Numbered from the stretch's first letter, positions 16,608 through 25,685 are shown. The stretch: 64,000 bases of DNA from UBA5070 sp035352895 (GCA_035352895.1 DAOPYN010000016.1:3343-67342), one strand, 5' to 3'. Notes: a model not told the origin generated them from the letters alone. Numbers and translations: made by a program.

Positions 16608-17465
16608 GTGCTGCTTCTTCGATGGCTCGCTGCTTTGGCGTTTCGAGGAAGGGAACTGGTCTCGCTTCTCGTCTTAGCCGGTTTCTCCTTGTGGATCTCT
16701 TCCCAGCCACAAACGGTCCAGAGCAAGTTCAGGCTTGCTTTCACGGGAAGCGTGCTTTATCCTGTGCAGGCCGTCGTTTCCAAGATTGTTTTCCGGAGAG
16801 GATTGCAGGAAGAATTGGATCGTCTCCGCAAGGAGAACATTCGATTGCAGCAGGACAAGGCCACCTTGATGCAATTGAGCGATTTCCAGAAAACCCTCCG
16901 CGAATTCGAGGGGATACGACCATCCTTGAGCTACCCCGTCGTCGGGGCCAGATTGGTTTCTCGCGACCCGTTGCGCTTGGGAGGATTGTGGATCGTCGAT
17001 GTCGGATCCGATTCCGGTGTCACGGAAGGAATGGCCGTCTTGACTCCTACGGGTCTGGTGGGACGGATCATTTCAACGACCAACAACCACTCGAAGGTCC
17101 AGTCGTTGGCCGACCCAGACTGCCGGGTCGCGGTGCTTTCCAAACGAAGCCTGAATCCAGGCATCCTCCACAGCATCGATGGTAGTGGAGTCTTCGTGGA
17201 ATTCAGCGTGACTTCAGACATCAAGCCCGGTGATACGCTCATGACCTGGGGTGCTGGAGGAATCTTCCCTCGAGGGCTTCCCGTAGGTCGAGTAGGAGCC
17301 GTTCGGAAGACACCGGCGAACGTCCTGAGAACCGCCTCGGTTGCTCCATTCCAGGATCCTTGGTCGGTCCATGCCGTGTTCGTCCTCCTTCGTCCGCCCT
17401 CTCTGAGGGTCATGTCGGATTCCTTACTCTCCACCATTCCCGGAAAAACGGCGGTGGGTCGATGA
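16608..17465 (+). CDS. mreC: Rod-shape protein MreC
   Basis: The protein is 285 aa from a GTG start (GGGGAATCC upstream). One N-terminal membrane helix (LVSLLVLAGFSLWIS) is followed by a coiled coil (~65-95, LQEELDRLRKENIRLQQDK) and a beta-rich periplasmic domain with GVTEGMAVLTPTGLVGRI, the MreC hallmark. It links MreB/MreD to penicillin-binding proteins. Its stop overlaps the mreD start (ATGA). Confidence 0.93.
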   Translation: MLLLRWLAALAFRGRELVSLLVLAGFSLWISSQPQTVQSKFRLAFTGSVLYPVQAVVSKIVFRRGLQEELDRLRKENIRLQQDKATLMQLSDFQKTLREFEGIRPSLSYPVVGARLVSRDPLRLGGLWIVDVGSDSGVTEGMAVLTPTGLVGRIISTTNNHSKVQSLADPDCRVAVLSKRSLNPGILHSIDGSGVFVEFSVTSDIKPGDTLMTWGAGGIFPRGLPVGRVGAVRKTPANVLRTASVAPFQDPWSVHAVFVLLRPPSLRVMSDSLLSTIPGKTAVGR

Positions 17466-17962
17466 CGATTTCCGATGATCGTAAGAAAGAGATCCTTCGG
17501 GGGATGCTCGTTCCGCTTGCCTTGGTGGTGCAGGCCACCGTGGTTCCGTTGTTTTCCCTGTACGGCGTCCAGCCATCCCTGTTCATGGTGGCGTTCGTCC
17601 TGTTCGCCTTGCGTTCGGGAGCCTTGCCTGCGGTCTGGATGGGGTTCTTCTGCGGTCTGATCCTGGATACCTATTCCATTGGTACGCTGGGGGCGTTTTC
17701 CTTCGCGTTGACTCTGATCGGATTCGGCACCGGCCAGCTCCACGAGCGCCGTGTCCACCTGGGGTACCCCCTTCGCGTGACCTTGCTGGGTGTCGGCGCG
17801 TTCCTTCACGATCTGATCTGGCATCTGGCGAGCCGCCACGGGATGGAGCACCTCGTCGGTTTCCTTTTGCGGGTGGCTCTCCCATCCGCCCTGTACACGA
17901 TGCTGATCGGAGCCATCGTGTTCGCCCTGCGTCCTCCGAAGTCCACGGTCCGCAACTGGTGA
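17462..17962 (+). CDS. mreD: Rod-shape protein MreD
   Basis: The protein is 166 aa and almost entirely membrane-embedded, with about five or six helices (VPLALVVQATVVPLFSLYG, LFMVAFVLFALRSGALPAV, GFFCGLILDTYSIG, ALYTMLIGAIVFAL). GLILDTYSIGTLGAFSF corresponds to the conserved MreD loop. The start is chosen by the 4-base overlap with mreC. It is the integral membrane part of the elongasome. Confidence 0.88.
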   Translation: MTISDDRKKEILRGMLVPLALVVQATVVPLFSLYGVQPSLFMVAFVLFALRSGALPAVWMGFFCGLILDTYSIGTLGAFSFALTLIGFGTGQLHERRVHLGYPLRVTLLGVGAFLHDLIWHLASRHGMEHLVGFLLRVALPSALYTMLIGAIVFALRPPKSTVRNW

Positions 17963-17975
17963 GGGATTCGGGCGC

Positions 17976-19892
17976 ATGATCGGTGCGACGGGCCAAGCCG
18001 AGCAGATCGAGCGCAACCAGCGCACCTGGGCGATGATCGCGATCCTGGTGGTGCTTTTCCTGACATTGATTGTCCGACTCTTCCAGCTGCAGATCCTGGA
18101 AGGCGAATCCCACCTCCGCCAATCCGAGGCCAACCGTCTGCGTGAGGATCCCGTCCAGGCGCCGCGTGGTCTCCTGCTGGACAGGGAAGGGCGGCCTTTG
18201 GTGCAGAATCGTCCGTCGCGGAACTTGGTGATCGATCCAGCCGTGGTACGCGGGCAGGAGAAGGAGCTGGTGAAGTTGCTCCTGAAATTCGAGGACATCG
18301 ACGGGTCGGCGTTGTTCGATTCGTCGTTCCTTGTTCGCCTGTTTCGCCAGGCACGCCTGACGCCATCCCAACGTCCGGTGCTCCTGGAGGACGCATCGCC
18401 ATCGGAGATCGCCTTGTTCGCCGAGAACCAATACCGATTGCCGGGCATCCTGCAGGAAGTCGCCATGCGCCGGGAATATCCATACGGGGCACTTGCCGGT
18501 CACCTGCTTGGCTATATCGGCGAGATCCCCGAGGAACGCCTGGATTCGTTGAAGTTGCAGGACTATCGGATGGGGGATCTGATCGGTCAGATGGGCTTGG
18601 AGCAACAGTACGAGAACGATCTTCGCGGCAAGGATGGCATCCGCTGGATCGAGGTGGATGCGAAGGGACGGATCGTGGGCACGCCGAACGACATGCCCAA
18701 CAAGGATCCGGTTCCCGGACGGCATGTGCGGACCACCATCGATCTGGATCTGCAGAAGATCGCGGAATTCGTCCTGCCAGACAGTCTGCGAGGAGCCGTG
18801 GTCGCCTTGGATCCGCGATCCGGGGAAATCCTGGCCATGTGCAGCTCCCCGCGTATCGATCCCAACATCTTCGCTCTTCCCGGCCGCCGCAGGGCCAGGG
18901 AATGGGCGAAGCTGGCCTTGGATTCACGGCGTCCCTTGAACAACCGCGCCATCCAGGGGACCTACGAACCCGGCTCCACCTTCAAGATCGTGTCCTCCCT
19001 GGCTGGACTGGTTTCCGGCCAGGTCACCGCCAACCACCATTTCCCGGTGGCGTGCCGCGGTGGATACCATTTCGGAGCCAGATACCAGCGATGCTGGCAG
19101 GAAAAGGCTCCCTACCATGGCAGCATGAACATGGTCGAGGCGCTGACCCAATCCTGCGACGTCTACTACTACCAGCTGGGACTTCAAGTGGACATGCCTT
19201 GGATCAACAAGGTGGGTGCGTCGCTGGGCCTCGGTTCCAGGACGGGTGTGGATCTCCCCAACGAGAAATCGGGTCTGTTGGTGGATTCCGCCATCCACGA
19301 GCGCAGGAACAAGAGGTTGGGTTGGAAATGGGCGCGGGGACTGATCCTCAACCTGGCCATCGGACAGGGGGAGTTGGTCACACCTCTCCAGTTGGCCACC
19401 ATGGTCGGTGGAGTGGCCGATGGTCGCAAGGTGATGCGGCCGCATCTCATGCAAGCCATTCTGGAGCCATCCGACGGAAAGACGGTCAGAACGTATTCCC
19501 TGGACACGCTGAGCAAGCTCGGTTGGTCCGAGCAGACCATACAGACCATCCACAGCGGAATGGACAGCGTTGTGAACGGTCGGCGTGGAACCGGGCGTTC
19601 CGCCCGCCTGAAGGGGATCCGGGTAGGCGCCAAGACCGGATCGGCGGAGAATCCGCACGGAGAGAAGACCCACGCGCTGTTCGTGGCTGCAGCCCCCATG
19701 GATGCTCCGGAAATAGCCGTTGGCGTGATCATCGAAAACGGCGGCCACGGAGGTTCGGTGGCAGGCCCCATCGCCGCGGCCCTGCTGAAGACCTATTTCA
19801 AGAAGACCGGTCGGCTCGATCCGTCGGACAGTTTGGATCGTCGGCGCTGGCTTCCCGTCGGAGCCGCAGCGACCGCCGAGGGAGGCGACTGA
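17976..19892 (+). CDS. mrdA: Penicillin-binding protein 2 (elongation transpeptidase)
   Basis: The protein is 638 aa, the normal size. It has one N-terminal membrane helix (AILVVLFLTLIVRLFQLQIL), a dimerisation domain starting APRGLLLDREGRPL, and a transpeptidase domain. Catalytic motifs are SxxK in YEPGSTFK (Ser at residue 334), SxN-type SCD in TQSCDVYYYQLG, and KTG in GAKTGSAENP. It cross-links peptidoglycan in the side wall together with RodA, whose start overlaps its stop by one base. Confidence 0.95.
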   Translation: MIGATGQAEQIERNQRTWAMIAILVVLFLTLIVRLFQLQILEGESHLRQSEANRLREDPVQAPRGLLLDREGRPLVQNRPSRNLVIDPAVVRGQEKELVKLLLKFEDIDGSALFDSSFLVRLFRQARLTPSQRPVLLEDASPSEIALFAENQYRLPGILQEVAMRREYPYGALAGHLLGYIGEIPEERLDSLKLQDYRMGDLIGQMGLEQQYENDLRGKDGIRWIEVDAKGRIVGTPNDMPNKDPVPGRHVRTTIDLDLQKIAEFVLPDSLRGAVVALDPRSGEILAMCSSPRIDPNIFALPGRRRAREWAKLALDSRRPLNNRAIQGTYEPGSTFKIVSSLAGLVSGQVTANHHFPVACRGGYHFGARYQRCWQEKAPYHGSMNMVEALTQSCDVYYYQLGLQVDMPWINKVGASLGLGSRTGVDLPNEKSGLLVDSAIHERRNKRLGWKWARGLILNLAIGQGELVTPLQLATMVGGVADGRKVMRPHLMQAILEPSDGKTVRTYSLDTLSKLGWSEQTIQTIHSGMDSVVNGRRGTGRSARLKGIRVGAKTGSAENPHGEKTHALFVAAAPMDAPEIAVGVIIENGGHGGSVAGPIAAALLKTYFKKTGRLDPSDSLDRRRWLPVGAAATAEGGD

Positions 19893-21115
19893 TGCGGGCG
19901 AACCAGGACATCAAGACACGATTCGACATCGTCCTGTTCGGATTGGTGGCCACCCTGGCCGGGATCAGCATCACCCTCCTGTATTCGATTTCCAACGCGC
20001 CCATGGAATCCGAATACTGGAAGAAGCAGATGATGGGGTATGGAGTGGGGATCGCGGCCATGGTCGGGGTGACCCTGGTTTCTCGACGTTTCTGGTTCCA
20101 GGCATCCTATGTGCTGTGGGGACTCCTTCAGATTCCGTTGTTGTTCGTCTCCGCTTCGGCAAAGGGAGCGGAGCGATGGCTGGCGGTGGGTGGGTTCCAT
20201 TTCCAGCCGAGCGAATTCGCGAAACTGGGGGTCCTTCTCGCCCTGGCGCGATTGTTCTCCGAACGGAAGGTGGGGCTGAACAATCTCAAGCCGGCGGTGG
20301 TGCCCTTCGTCTTCTTCTTCATCCCCTTCGTCCTGATCCTGAAGCAGCCCAACCTGTCCACCGCCCTTTCGTTGGCCACGGTCTTCGTGGTCCTGCTCTT
20401 CTGGAGCGGATTCACGGTGCTGGAACTTCTCATCCTGGCCAGTCCCCTGATCTCCGTGGGGCTTTCCTTCCATTTCACGGCCTGGGCGATCTACAACATC
20501 TTCGCCTGGCTCATCCTCTACCAGCGATGGTACACCCGGAATCTGTCAGGGAAGGTGGCATCCTTCTTCCTGTTCGCCATCCTCCTTTCCGGTCTGGCTT
20601 CGCAGGTCGTCTGGAGCCAGGTCCTCAAGCCACACCAACGCTCGCGGATCCTCACCTTCCTCGAGCCGGCGAGGGATCCGGGTGGAGCCGGTTACCAGGT
20701 GCTCCAATCCCAGGTGGCCATCGGGTCGGGGGGGCTCTGGGGCAAGGGGTTCGGACAGGGAAGCCAGAGCAATCTCCAGTTCCTTCCCGAGGAGCACAAC
20801 GACTTCATCTTCGCGGTCCTGGCCGAGCAGTTCGGCTTCGTGGGTTGCGTGGTCGTGCTGGGCCTGCTGCTCGCGTTCCTGATCCGATGCCTCCAGATGT
20901 GCTTCGACGAGGCGGACAGGTTCCGCAATCTGGTGATCGTGGGGGCGGTGACCATCTTCTCCTTCCACACCCTGGTCAACGTGGCCATGACCCTGGGCCT
21001 GATGCCGGTCACGGGGTTGCCTCTGCCGTTCTTGTCGTACGGGGGATCGTTCGTCATCACCTGCATGATGCTGGTGGGATTCCTGCTGCACATGAGGCTC
21101 GGAGAAGACGATTGA
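19892..21115 (+). CDS. rodA: Peptidoglycan glycosyltransferase RodA
   Basis: The protein is 407 aa, a SEDS-family polymerase with about ten membrane helices. Motifs include GAERWLAVGGFHFQPSEFAK near the start, EHNDFIFAVLAEQFGFVG and the SEDS end motif FLSYGGSF. It polymerises lipid II with PBP2. The start shares one base with the mrdA stop (TGATG). Confidence 0.95.
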   Translation: MRANQDIKTRFDIVLFGLVATLAGISITLLYSISNAPMESEYWKKQMMGYGVGIAAMVGVTLVSRRFWFQASYVLWGLLQIPLLFVSASAKGAERWLAVGGFHFQPSEFAKLGVLLALARLFSERKVGLNNLKPAVVPFVFFFIPFVLILKQPNLSTALSLATVFVVLLFWSGFTVLELLILASPLISVGLSFHFTAWAIYNIFAWLILYQRWYTRNLSGKVASFFLFAILLSGLASQVVWSQVLKPHQRSRILTFLEPARDPGGAGYQVLQSQVAIGSGGLWGKGFGQGSQSNLQFLPEEHNDFIFAVLAEQFGFVGCVVVLGLLLAFLIRCLQMCFDEADRFRNLVIVGAVTIFSFHTLVNVAMTLGLMPVTGLPLPFLSYGGSFVITCMMLVGFLLHMRLGEDD

Positions 21116-21777
21116 ACTCCGGCGCGATGGTCCGGCTGCTTCGGTGGGGGCGGGAACTCCTGTTGCCCCCGGTCTGTTGCTCGTGCGGTCGGCAAGCCGA
21201 GGGGCAAGGGGTGCTCTGCGGAATCTGCCGCGTCGCCGCCATGGCGTCACCTTCGCGACCGACGTGTCCCAAGGGGATGGAGGCGGTGGCCTGCGGTCCC
21301 GAGTTGACCCCTCCCCTGAGGGCACTGGTCCATGCGTTGAAGTATTCCGGGATCCGGAAGGCCGCGCCGCAGCTGGTTGACCTCGCCCACGGATCCCTCC
21401 CGGATGGATTCCTTCCGTCCGACGCCGTGTTGGTTCCCGTGCCCTTGCATCCCCACCGGCTTCGGGAACGCGGCTACAACCAGAGCGAACTGATCGCTCG
21501 GCAGTGGGCTGGTCGGTGTGGCCTGCCGGTGGAGTCGAAGTGGATGCGAAGGACTCGCGAAACGTCCACCCAGACCCGTCTCTCGGCCACGGAGAGAGCG
21601 ACCAACCTGGCCGGAGCGTTCGAGACCACCGGGAGTTTCCGGAAAGGGGTCCCCGTGGTTCTGGTCGACGACGTCCTGACCACCGGATCCACGCTTTCCG
21701 CTTGCGCATCCAGGCTTCTGGCCGCCGGCGCGCCTTCGGTGAGAGGACTCTGCGTGGCTTGGGCGGGCGAGGCGTAG
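21112..21777 (+). CDS. comF: ComF-like phosphoribosyltransferase-fold protein
   Basis: The protein is 221 aa from TTG 21112, or 216 from ATG 21127. I prefer the TTG: GGAG lies seven bases upstream and the start overlaps the rodA stop (TTGA), a pattern seen elsewhere in this window. The N-terminus has a zinc-type Cys cluster (CCSCG, CGIC). The body has HALKYSG, VPVPLHPHRLRERGYNQSELIA and the PRTase signature VVLVDDVLTTGSTL. In other bacteria ComF is needed for DNA uptake. It is the last gene of the mre operon. Confidence 0.9.
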   Translation: MNSGAMVRLLRWGRELLLPPVCCSCGRQAEGQGVLCGICRVAAMASPSRPTCPKGMEAVACGPELTPPLRALVHALKYSGIRKAAPQLVDLAHGSLPDGFLPSDAVLVPVPLHPHRLRERGYNQSELIARQWAGRCGLPVESKWMRRTRETSTQTRLSATERATNLAGAFETTGSFRKGVPVVLVDDVLTTGSTLSACASRLLAAGAPSVRGLCVAWAGEA

Positions 21778-21801
21778 GACTACATTTCTTCCTCCTCCAA
21801 C

Positions 21802-21884
21802 GGAGGGGTAGGCTAACGGCTAAGTCAGCGGTCTTGAAAACCGCCGTCCGCAAGGACTTGTGGGTTCGAATCCCTCCCCCTCCG
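21802..21884 (+). tRNA. tRNA-Ser (anticodon UGA)
   Basis: The 83-base cloverleaf has acceptor GGAGGGG paired with CCCCTCC, a perfect 5-bp anticodon stem (GCGGT/ACCGC) and loop CTTGAAA with anticodon TGA at 21835-21837. A long class II variable arm (GTCC-GCAA-GGAC) fits serine. The T-loop is TTCGAAT. One T-T mismatch is seen in the T-stem. The CCA end is not encoded; the discriminator is G. Confidence 0.93.
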
Positions 21885-22094
21885 CTTTCCCGATCCTCAG
21901 CGGGACGGGTCTTGTCGATCCGCCCGGAGGAATCCTCCGGGCGTGTCGGCGGAATGCCATTCGCATCGCCCTTGTACCTAAAAGGACAGGAAATGACCAA
22001 CCAGTGCGAACCCTCGGCCGTCGCCGTCCAGGGAAGCATCAGCCATCCGGGAGACGATTCCCCGGCCTTCTAGGTCCGGAGGAACGCGCGGCGG
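21885..22094. other. Intergenic stretch after the tRNA, with a 10-bp hairpin
   Basis: The 210 bases contain a perfect 10-bp stem (CGCCCGGAGG, 21921-21930, with its complement 21934-21943). It may end the tRNA transcript, although no T-run follows. A 26-codon frame at 21993-22073 has only a weak ribosome site and no recognisable product. Nothing else is seen. Confidence 0.4.
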
Positions 22095-23003
22095 ATGGAG
22101 CCCTCCAGAGATCCTTCGGCCCGGCCCGGCAGGGGATTCCTCCTGCCCCGCGACGCAGATCCCGGGATCGCGGGATGGACCGGCCCCCACTACCACTGCG
22201 CTCCCCGGGTCGACCTCCGGCAAGGACGGCTGGTCCTGATCCTGCCGGGAACCGGAGCGATGCCCCGCGACTACCGGCTCCTGGCCGACCAGGCCGCCGA
22301 CCTGGGAAGCCATTGCCTGGTGCTGCGCTATCCCAACGACCGCTCCGTCAACGAATTGTCCGGACAGGATCCGTCTCTCCATTTCGCTCTGCGGATGGAT
22401 TTCTGGGACGGAGGCTCGCGCACCGGGGTGGTCGAGGTGGGCGCCTCCGACGCCCTCCTCGGGAGACTCGTAGCGGCTCTCCGGAAGCTGGCGGCGGTGT
22501 CGCCGGAGGAAGATTGGGGGCGATTCCTGTCGGAAGGGGAGCCTTCCTGGGAACGTATCGCCGTGTTCGGGCATTCCCTGGGTGGCGGCTACGCGGCGTT
22601 GGCCGCCCGGCTCCATCCCGTGGAACGGGCCGTCGCCATGGGGTGGGCGGATTGGTGCCGCCCGGATGGCAGGCTTTCCACCTGGGTCCTGGAGGCGGAC
22701 TGGCATCCGCGTTCCAGGCGCATGGCGTTCCTCCACGAGCGGGACGAGATGGTGCCGTTTCCAGTCGGGGAGGCTGTGGCTCGAGCGTTCTGCGACTCCG
22801 AAGGCGCGGTCAGGGTGGAATCCGGTGATCCTCCGTGGGGGCGATCGAGGATCCTTTCCACCGATCTGGATCCCGCCGAGGAGCGCGAAGTCCCCGTGGC
22901 GCGCCACAGCTGCCTGGCGTTGGACGCCAACACTCCGCGTTGGGCGGATGGCCAACCGGTGTTCGCCGACGTGTGGACCTGGTTGCTGGTGGGATCGCCG
23001 TGA
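22095..23003 (+). CDS. Alpha/beta-hydrolase-fold protein
   Basis: The protein is 302 aa with no signal peptide. It has a strand-plus-oxyanion region LVLILPGTGAMPRDYRLLADQAADLG, the nucleophile elbow GHSLGGGYAAL (Ser at the centre) and a C-terminal catalytic His candidate in VARHSCLALD. It resembles serine esterases or lipases, but the substrate is unknown. GGAGGAAC lies 11 bases before the ATG. The next gene overlaps by four bases (GTGA), so the two are co-translated. Confidence 0.75.
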   Translation: MEPSRDPSARPGRGFLLPRDADPGIAGWTGPHYHCAPRVDLRQGRLVLILPGTGAMPRDYRLLADQAADLGSHCLVLRYPNDRSVNELSGQDPSLHFALRMDFWDGGSRTGVVEVGASDALLGRLVAALRKLAAVSPEEDWGRFLSEGEPSWERIAVFGHSLGGGYAALAARLHPVERAVAMGWADWCRPDGRLSTWVLEADWHPRSRRMAFLHERDEMVPFPVGEAVARAFCDSEGAVRVESGDPPWGRSRILSTDLDPAEEREVPVARHSCLALDANTPRWADGQPVFADVWTWLLVGSP

Positions 23004-23956
23004 CCGAGGCCGCCTCGCCTTGGAAACGCGCGGTGGCTCTGGCGATCCCGTGGTTTTCTCTGGCATCCGGGCTGTGGAGCGCGTTCTTCATTGTGCGTCG
23101 CTACGAGCAGGCCCAGAGGCTGGCCTGGCTCCTTGGGGCGATGTGGTTATTCATCGCCGGGTTGGCGTTCGCACGGAGTCGCCTGGGAGACGAATCGGCG
23201 CGGCGCAAACAGATCGTGGTCTTCGCCGCAACGTGGGCCGCCCAGAGCGCCAGCCAGGAGATCATGTTCTTCGTGCTCCCGTTCTGGATCCGGTCCACCA
23301 CCTGGAATTCCCCCAATGCGCTCTTCACCGCGATCCTGATCCTCCTGGCCGTCACGGTCCTGGTGGATCCGATCTACCAGCGCATCCTCCAGCGGATGCG
23401 CCTTGCCGTGTTCCACAAGTCCCTGATCCAGTTCGCCGCCCTGGCCTTCCTGGTTCCCGTGGCCACCGGCATGCACACCCTCCACGCCCTGGCGCTGGCG
23501 GGTGGGCTCGCAGGATCCGCGGCCGGACTGGCCTTGGGCGCCTCCAGGAGATGGGTCTCTTTTTCCCTGGGCGCCTTCGCCGGAGCCGCGGGGGCGGTGG
23601 CCATGTCCGGCTGGATCGCTCCGGTGCCCCTGCGTGTGGAGCACGGGGTCTTCGCTTCCGGGGTGGTCCACCGCATGCCCAGGGACACATTGGTCGTCTG
23701 CCGCAGCGGAAGGGACCTATGGGCGTGGACTCCGGTCTTCGCGCCTTCGGGGATGCGGGATTCCGTCGTGCATTCCTGGTGGAGGGATGGACGGAAGTTG
23801 TCGGAGGTCCGCCTGGCCTTGCAGGGGGGGAGATCTGCGGGATTCCGGACCTGGTCGGTTTCCGGCAAGGCCGCCGCCGAGCCGGGAGCCGTCGTCCTGG
23901 AGGTGCGGACGATCCCGGGGCAGATCGTGGGCCGGATGTCGATTCCCGTCAGGTAG
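23000..23956 (+). CDS. Membrane protein with C-terminal DUF2914-type domain
   Basis: The protein is 318 aa from a GTG that overlaps the hydrolase stop. About six membrane segments occupy residues ~10-215 (AIPWFSLASGLWSAFFIV, LAWLLGAMWLFIAGLAFA, ALFTAILILLAVTVLVD, VSFSLGAFAGAAGAVAMSG). The C-terminal ~95 residues read as DUF2914: GVVHRMPRDTLVVC, FAPSGMRDSVVHSWWRDG and GFRTWSVS. The overall form matches DUF5924/DUF2914 proteins of unknown function. The overlap with the hydrolase suggests a shared envelope task. Confidence 0.7.
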   Translation: MTEAASPWKRAVALAIPWFSLASGLWSAFFIVRRYEQAQRLAWLLGAMWLFIAGLAFARSRLGDESARRKQIVVFAATWAAQSASQEIMFFVLPFWIRSTTWNSPNALFTAILILLAVTVLVDPIYQRILQRMRLAVFHKSLIQFAALAFLVPVATGMHTLHALALAGGLAGSAAGLALGASRRWVSFSLGAFAGAAGAVAMSGWIAPVPLRVEHGVFASGVVHRMPRDTLVVCRSGRDLWAWTPVFAPSGMRDSVVHSWWRDGRKLSEVRLALQGGRSAGFRTWSVSGKAAAEPGAVVLEVRTIPGQIVGRMSIPVR

Positions 23957-24001
23957 GATCCACGTCGTGATGGCGGCATGTCGACTGCCGCACCGGCCCG
24001 T

Positions 24002-25411
24002 TCATTCCTTCCAGCCGAAATGGCCTCCCTGCCGGATCACCTCAGCGACCTGGGGTGGGACCATCGGGATCCATCCCGGATCGCCGGAATCGATGAGCGC
24101 GATGGCCTCCCGGGAATGGACTTTCAGGCACTCGGGTTTGCGGCACGGGATGTTCTCCACCACACCTCGATCCAGCAGGTAGGCGTGCAGGGAGCGGAGC
24201 GACCCAGTCAGACGGATGTTGTCGGCCGTGCGCAGGAGGCCGGACACGGGATCCAGCCAAGGGTACACGTAGAGCTTCAGGTCGTTCTTGAACAGCCTTC
24301 CGAAGGCTTCCAGGATGCCGCCGTCCAGACCCAGGTAGAAGGATTCGTCGAAGAGTTGTTCGAAGGATTGGGCGCCCAGAACCACCGCGATCCTCTCCCG
24401 GGTGAACCGGGAGATCCAGGCACCCAGACGGAAGTACTCCGAGTGGTCGGAGATGAGCACCACCTTGCCGCAGGCGGCCAGCTGGTCGGCCCGGGCCAGG
24501 AAGTCGCGGTGGTCGATCGACTGGCTGGAGGGATCCACGAGGTTGGACATGGTCATCTCGAAGATCTCCAGCGGATCCTCCGGGTGGTTCGGCTCCGACA
24601 CCAGGTGGGCGCGGGCGGAGTCCATCATGTCCAGATTGACCGTGCAGACGGGGCGGAAGCTGCCTCGCTGGACCAGGACCGATCGTTTGCGGAAGATCTC
24701 CGAGGGTTGGAGGATCTCGCCGGTCGGGGCGAACATGGCCGCCTTGGAAAGCCCCAGGCGCACCAGCTCCAGGCTCATGAGCCGGTTGTCCGTTCCCTGG
24801 AAGGCGGGTCCGTGGAATTCCACCATGTCCACTTCCAGTCGATTGGTGGACAATCCGTCCAGAAGGGATTCCACGATCCGCCGAGGCTCTTCGGACAGGA
24901 AGAACGCCCCGTGGAGCAGATTCACGCCCACGATGCCGAGGGCTTCCTGCTGCAGGAGGGCCTCGTTGTCCAGCATCCGGACATGGATGGTGATCTGGGA
25001 GGGGGCTTGCCTCGGCTTGGCTTGGAACTTGACCCCCATCCAACCGTGCTGCTCGTTGGTACCCCGGAAATTCCGGGCGGCCACGGTGTCCGCGAAGGCG
25101 AAGAACGCTGTGGATTCGCCACGTGCCTGGTCCAGGCGGGAGAGGTTCAGCTCGAATTCCAGGTCCAGCATGTTCTGGAGGCGGGGGCGGGCCACGTAGC
25201 GATCGCACTTTCCATAGATGGCGTCCGAGACGGCCATGTCGTAGGCGCTCATGGACTTCGAGACGGTTCCCGCGGCCCCTCCGACCCTGAAGAACCATCG
25301 CACGACCTCCTGGCCAGCTCCGATTTCGGCGAAGGTGCCATAACGTTCCGGTGAGAGGTTCACCAGAAGGGCCTTCTGATGGGTGCCCAGGATCTCGCGT
25401 GTTGGATTCAT
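24002..25411 (-). CDS. Conserved protein of unknown function (MNPTREILG... family)
   Basis: The protein is 469 aa, soluble, with no signal peptide. It has a conserved-looking N-terminus (YGTFAEIGAGQEVVRWFFRVGG, KSMSAYDMAVSDAIYG) that I recognise from a widespread family of uncharacterised bacterial proteins sometimes labelled as a nucleotide adenylyltransferase. I see no HxGH motif to support that label. Other marks are HVRMLDNEALLQQEALGIVGVN and a Cys pair near the end (IPCRKPECLKVHS). It stands alone, convergent with the DUF2914 gene and divergent from the dcw operon. Confidence 0.6.
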   Translation of the reverse strand: MNPTREILGTHQKALLVNLSPERYGTFAEIGAGQEVVRWFFRVGGAAGTVSKSMSAYDMAVSDAIYGKCDRYVARPRLQNMLDLEFELNLSRLDQARGESTAFFAFADTVAARNFRGTNEQHGWMGVKFQAKPRQAPSQITIHVRMLDNEALLQQEALGIVGVNLLHGAFFLSEEPRRIVESLLDGLSTNRLEVDMVEFHGPAFQGTDNRLMSLELVRLGLSKAAMFAPTGEILQPSEIFRKRSVLVQRGSFRPVCTVNLDMMDSARAHLVSEPNHPEDPLEIFEMTMSNLVDPSSQSIDHRDFLARADQLAACGKVVLISDHSEYFRLGAWISRFTRERIAVVLGAQSFEQLFDESFYLGLDGGILEAFGRLFKNDLKLYVYPWLDPVSGLLRTADNIRLTGSLRSLHAYLLDRGVVENIPCRKPECLKVHSREAIALIDSGDPGWIPMVPPQVAEVIRQGGHFGWKE

Positions 25412-25444
25412 GTCAACGAATCTACCGAATCTGAGGGGAGGTGT

Positions 25445-25477
25445 TTATCCCCAGAATGTGGATGTGTGTGTGGATAT
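25445..25477. other. Cluster of DnaA-box-like 9-mers upstream of mraZ
   Basis: TTATCCCCA (25445-25453), TGTGGATGT (25457-25465) and TGTGGATAT (25469-25477) differ from the DnaA box TTATCCACA or its complement by 1, 2 and 1 bases. They sit in the most AT-rich stretch of the 294-base gap, next to a 7-bp hairpin AATCGTT/AACGATT at 25499-25518. They could let DnaA act on the dcw promoter. No replication genes are near. Confidence 0.25.
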
Positions 25478-25628
25478 GGAGTGAATAGCTGTTTGCTGAA
25501 TCGTTAAGTAAAACGATTTAGTCGCCTATGTTGTGGTTGGTTTGCGGGCTTGGCATCAATATATGGTGTTTGCAATGAGGGCGGATTCCCCGTCGCTCCG
25601 TGATTCTGCTCTTCCCAAAGGAGGGATC

Positions 25629-25658
25629 TTGCGGAGGTCTTTGGTGAATAGGTATTAG
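25629..25658 (+). promoter_or_regulatory. Promoter of the dcw operon
   Basis: TTGCGG (25629-25634) and TATTAG (25653-25658) are separated by 18 bases. The expected start, at about 25665, falls inside the MraZ repeats that follow, which suits repression by MraZ. Confidence 0.5.
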
Positions 25659-25660
25659 TT

Positions 25661-25685
25661 GTGGGTGCCCGTGGGTAAAAGCGGG
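25661..25685 (+). promoter_or_regulatory. MraZ operator (three repeats at 10-base spacing)
   Basis: GTGGG at 25661, GTGGG at 25671 and GCGGG at 25681 are spaced exactly ten bases apart. This is the known form of MraZ binding sites (GTGGG or TGGGN repeats with five-base spacers) in front of mraZ in other bacteria. The operator overlaps the likely transcription start, so MraZ should repress its own operon. A ribosome site GGAGGA follows at 25693. Confidence 0.8.

Noticed and set aside
21993..22073. 26-codon frame after tRNA-Ser
   Set aside because: The ribosome site is weak, the composition is unremarkable, and there is no coupling to a neighbour.
24002..25411. Nicotinamide or nicotinate nucleotide adenylyltransferase
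   Set aside because: No HxGH-type nucleotidyltransferase motif is present, so the label carried by some relatives is not supported.
25445..25518. Replication origin
   Set aside because: The boxes are imperfect, there is no dnaA, dnaN, gyrB or parAB nearby, and the AT-rich stretch is short.
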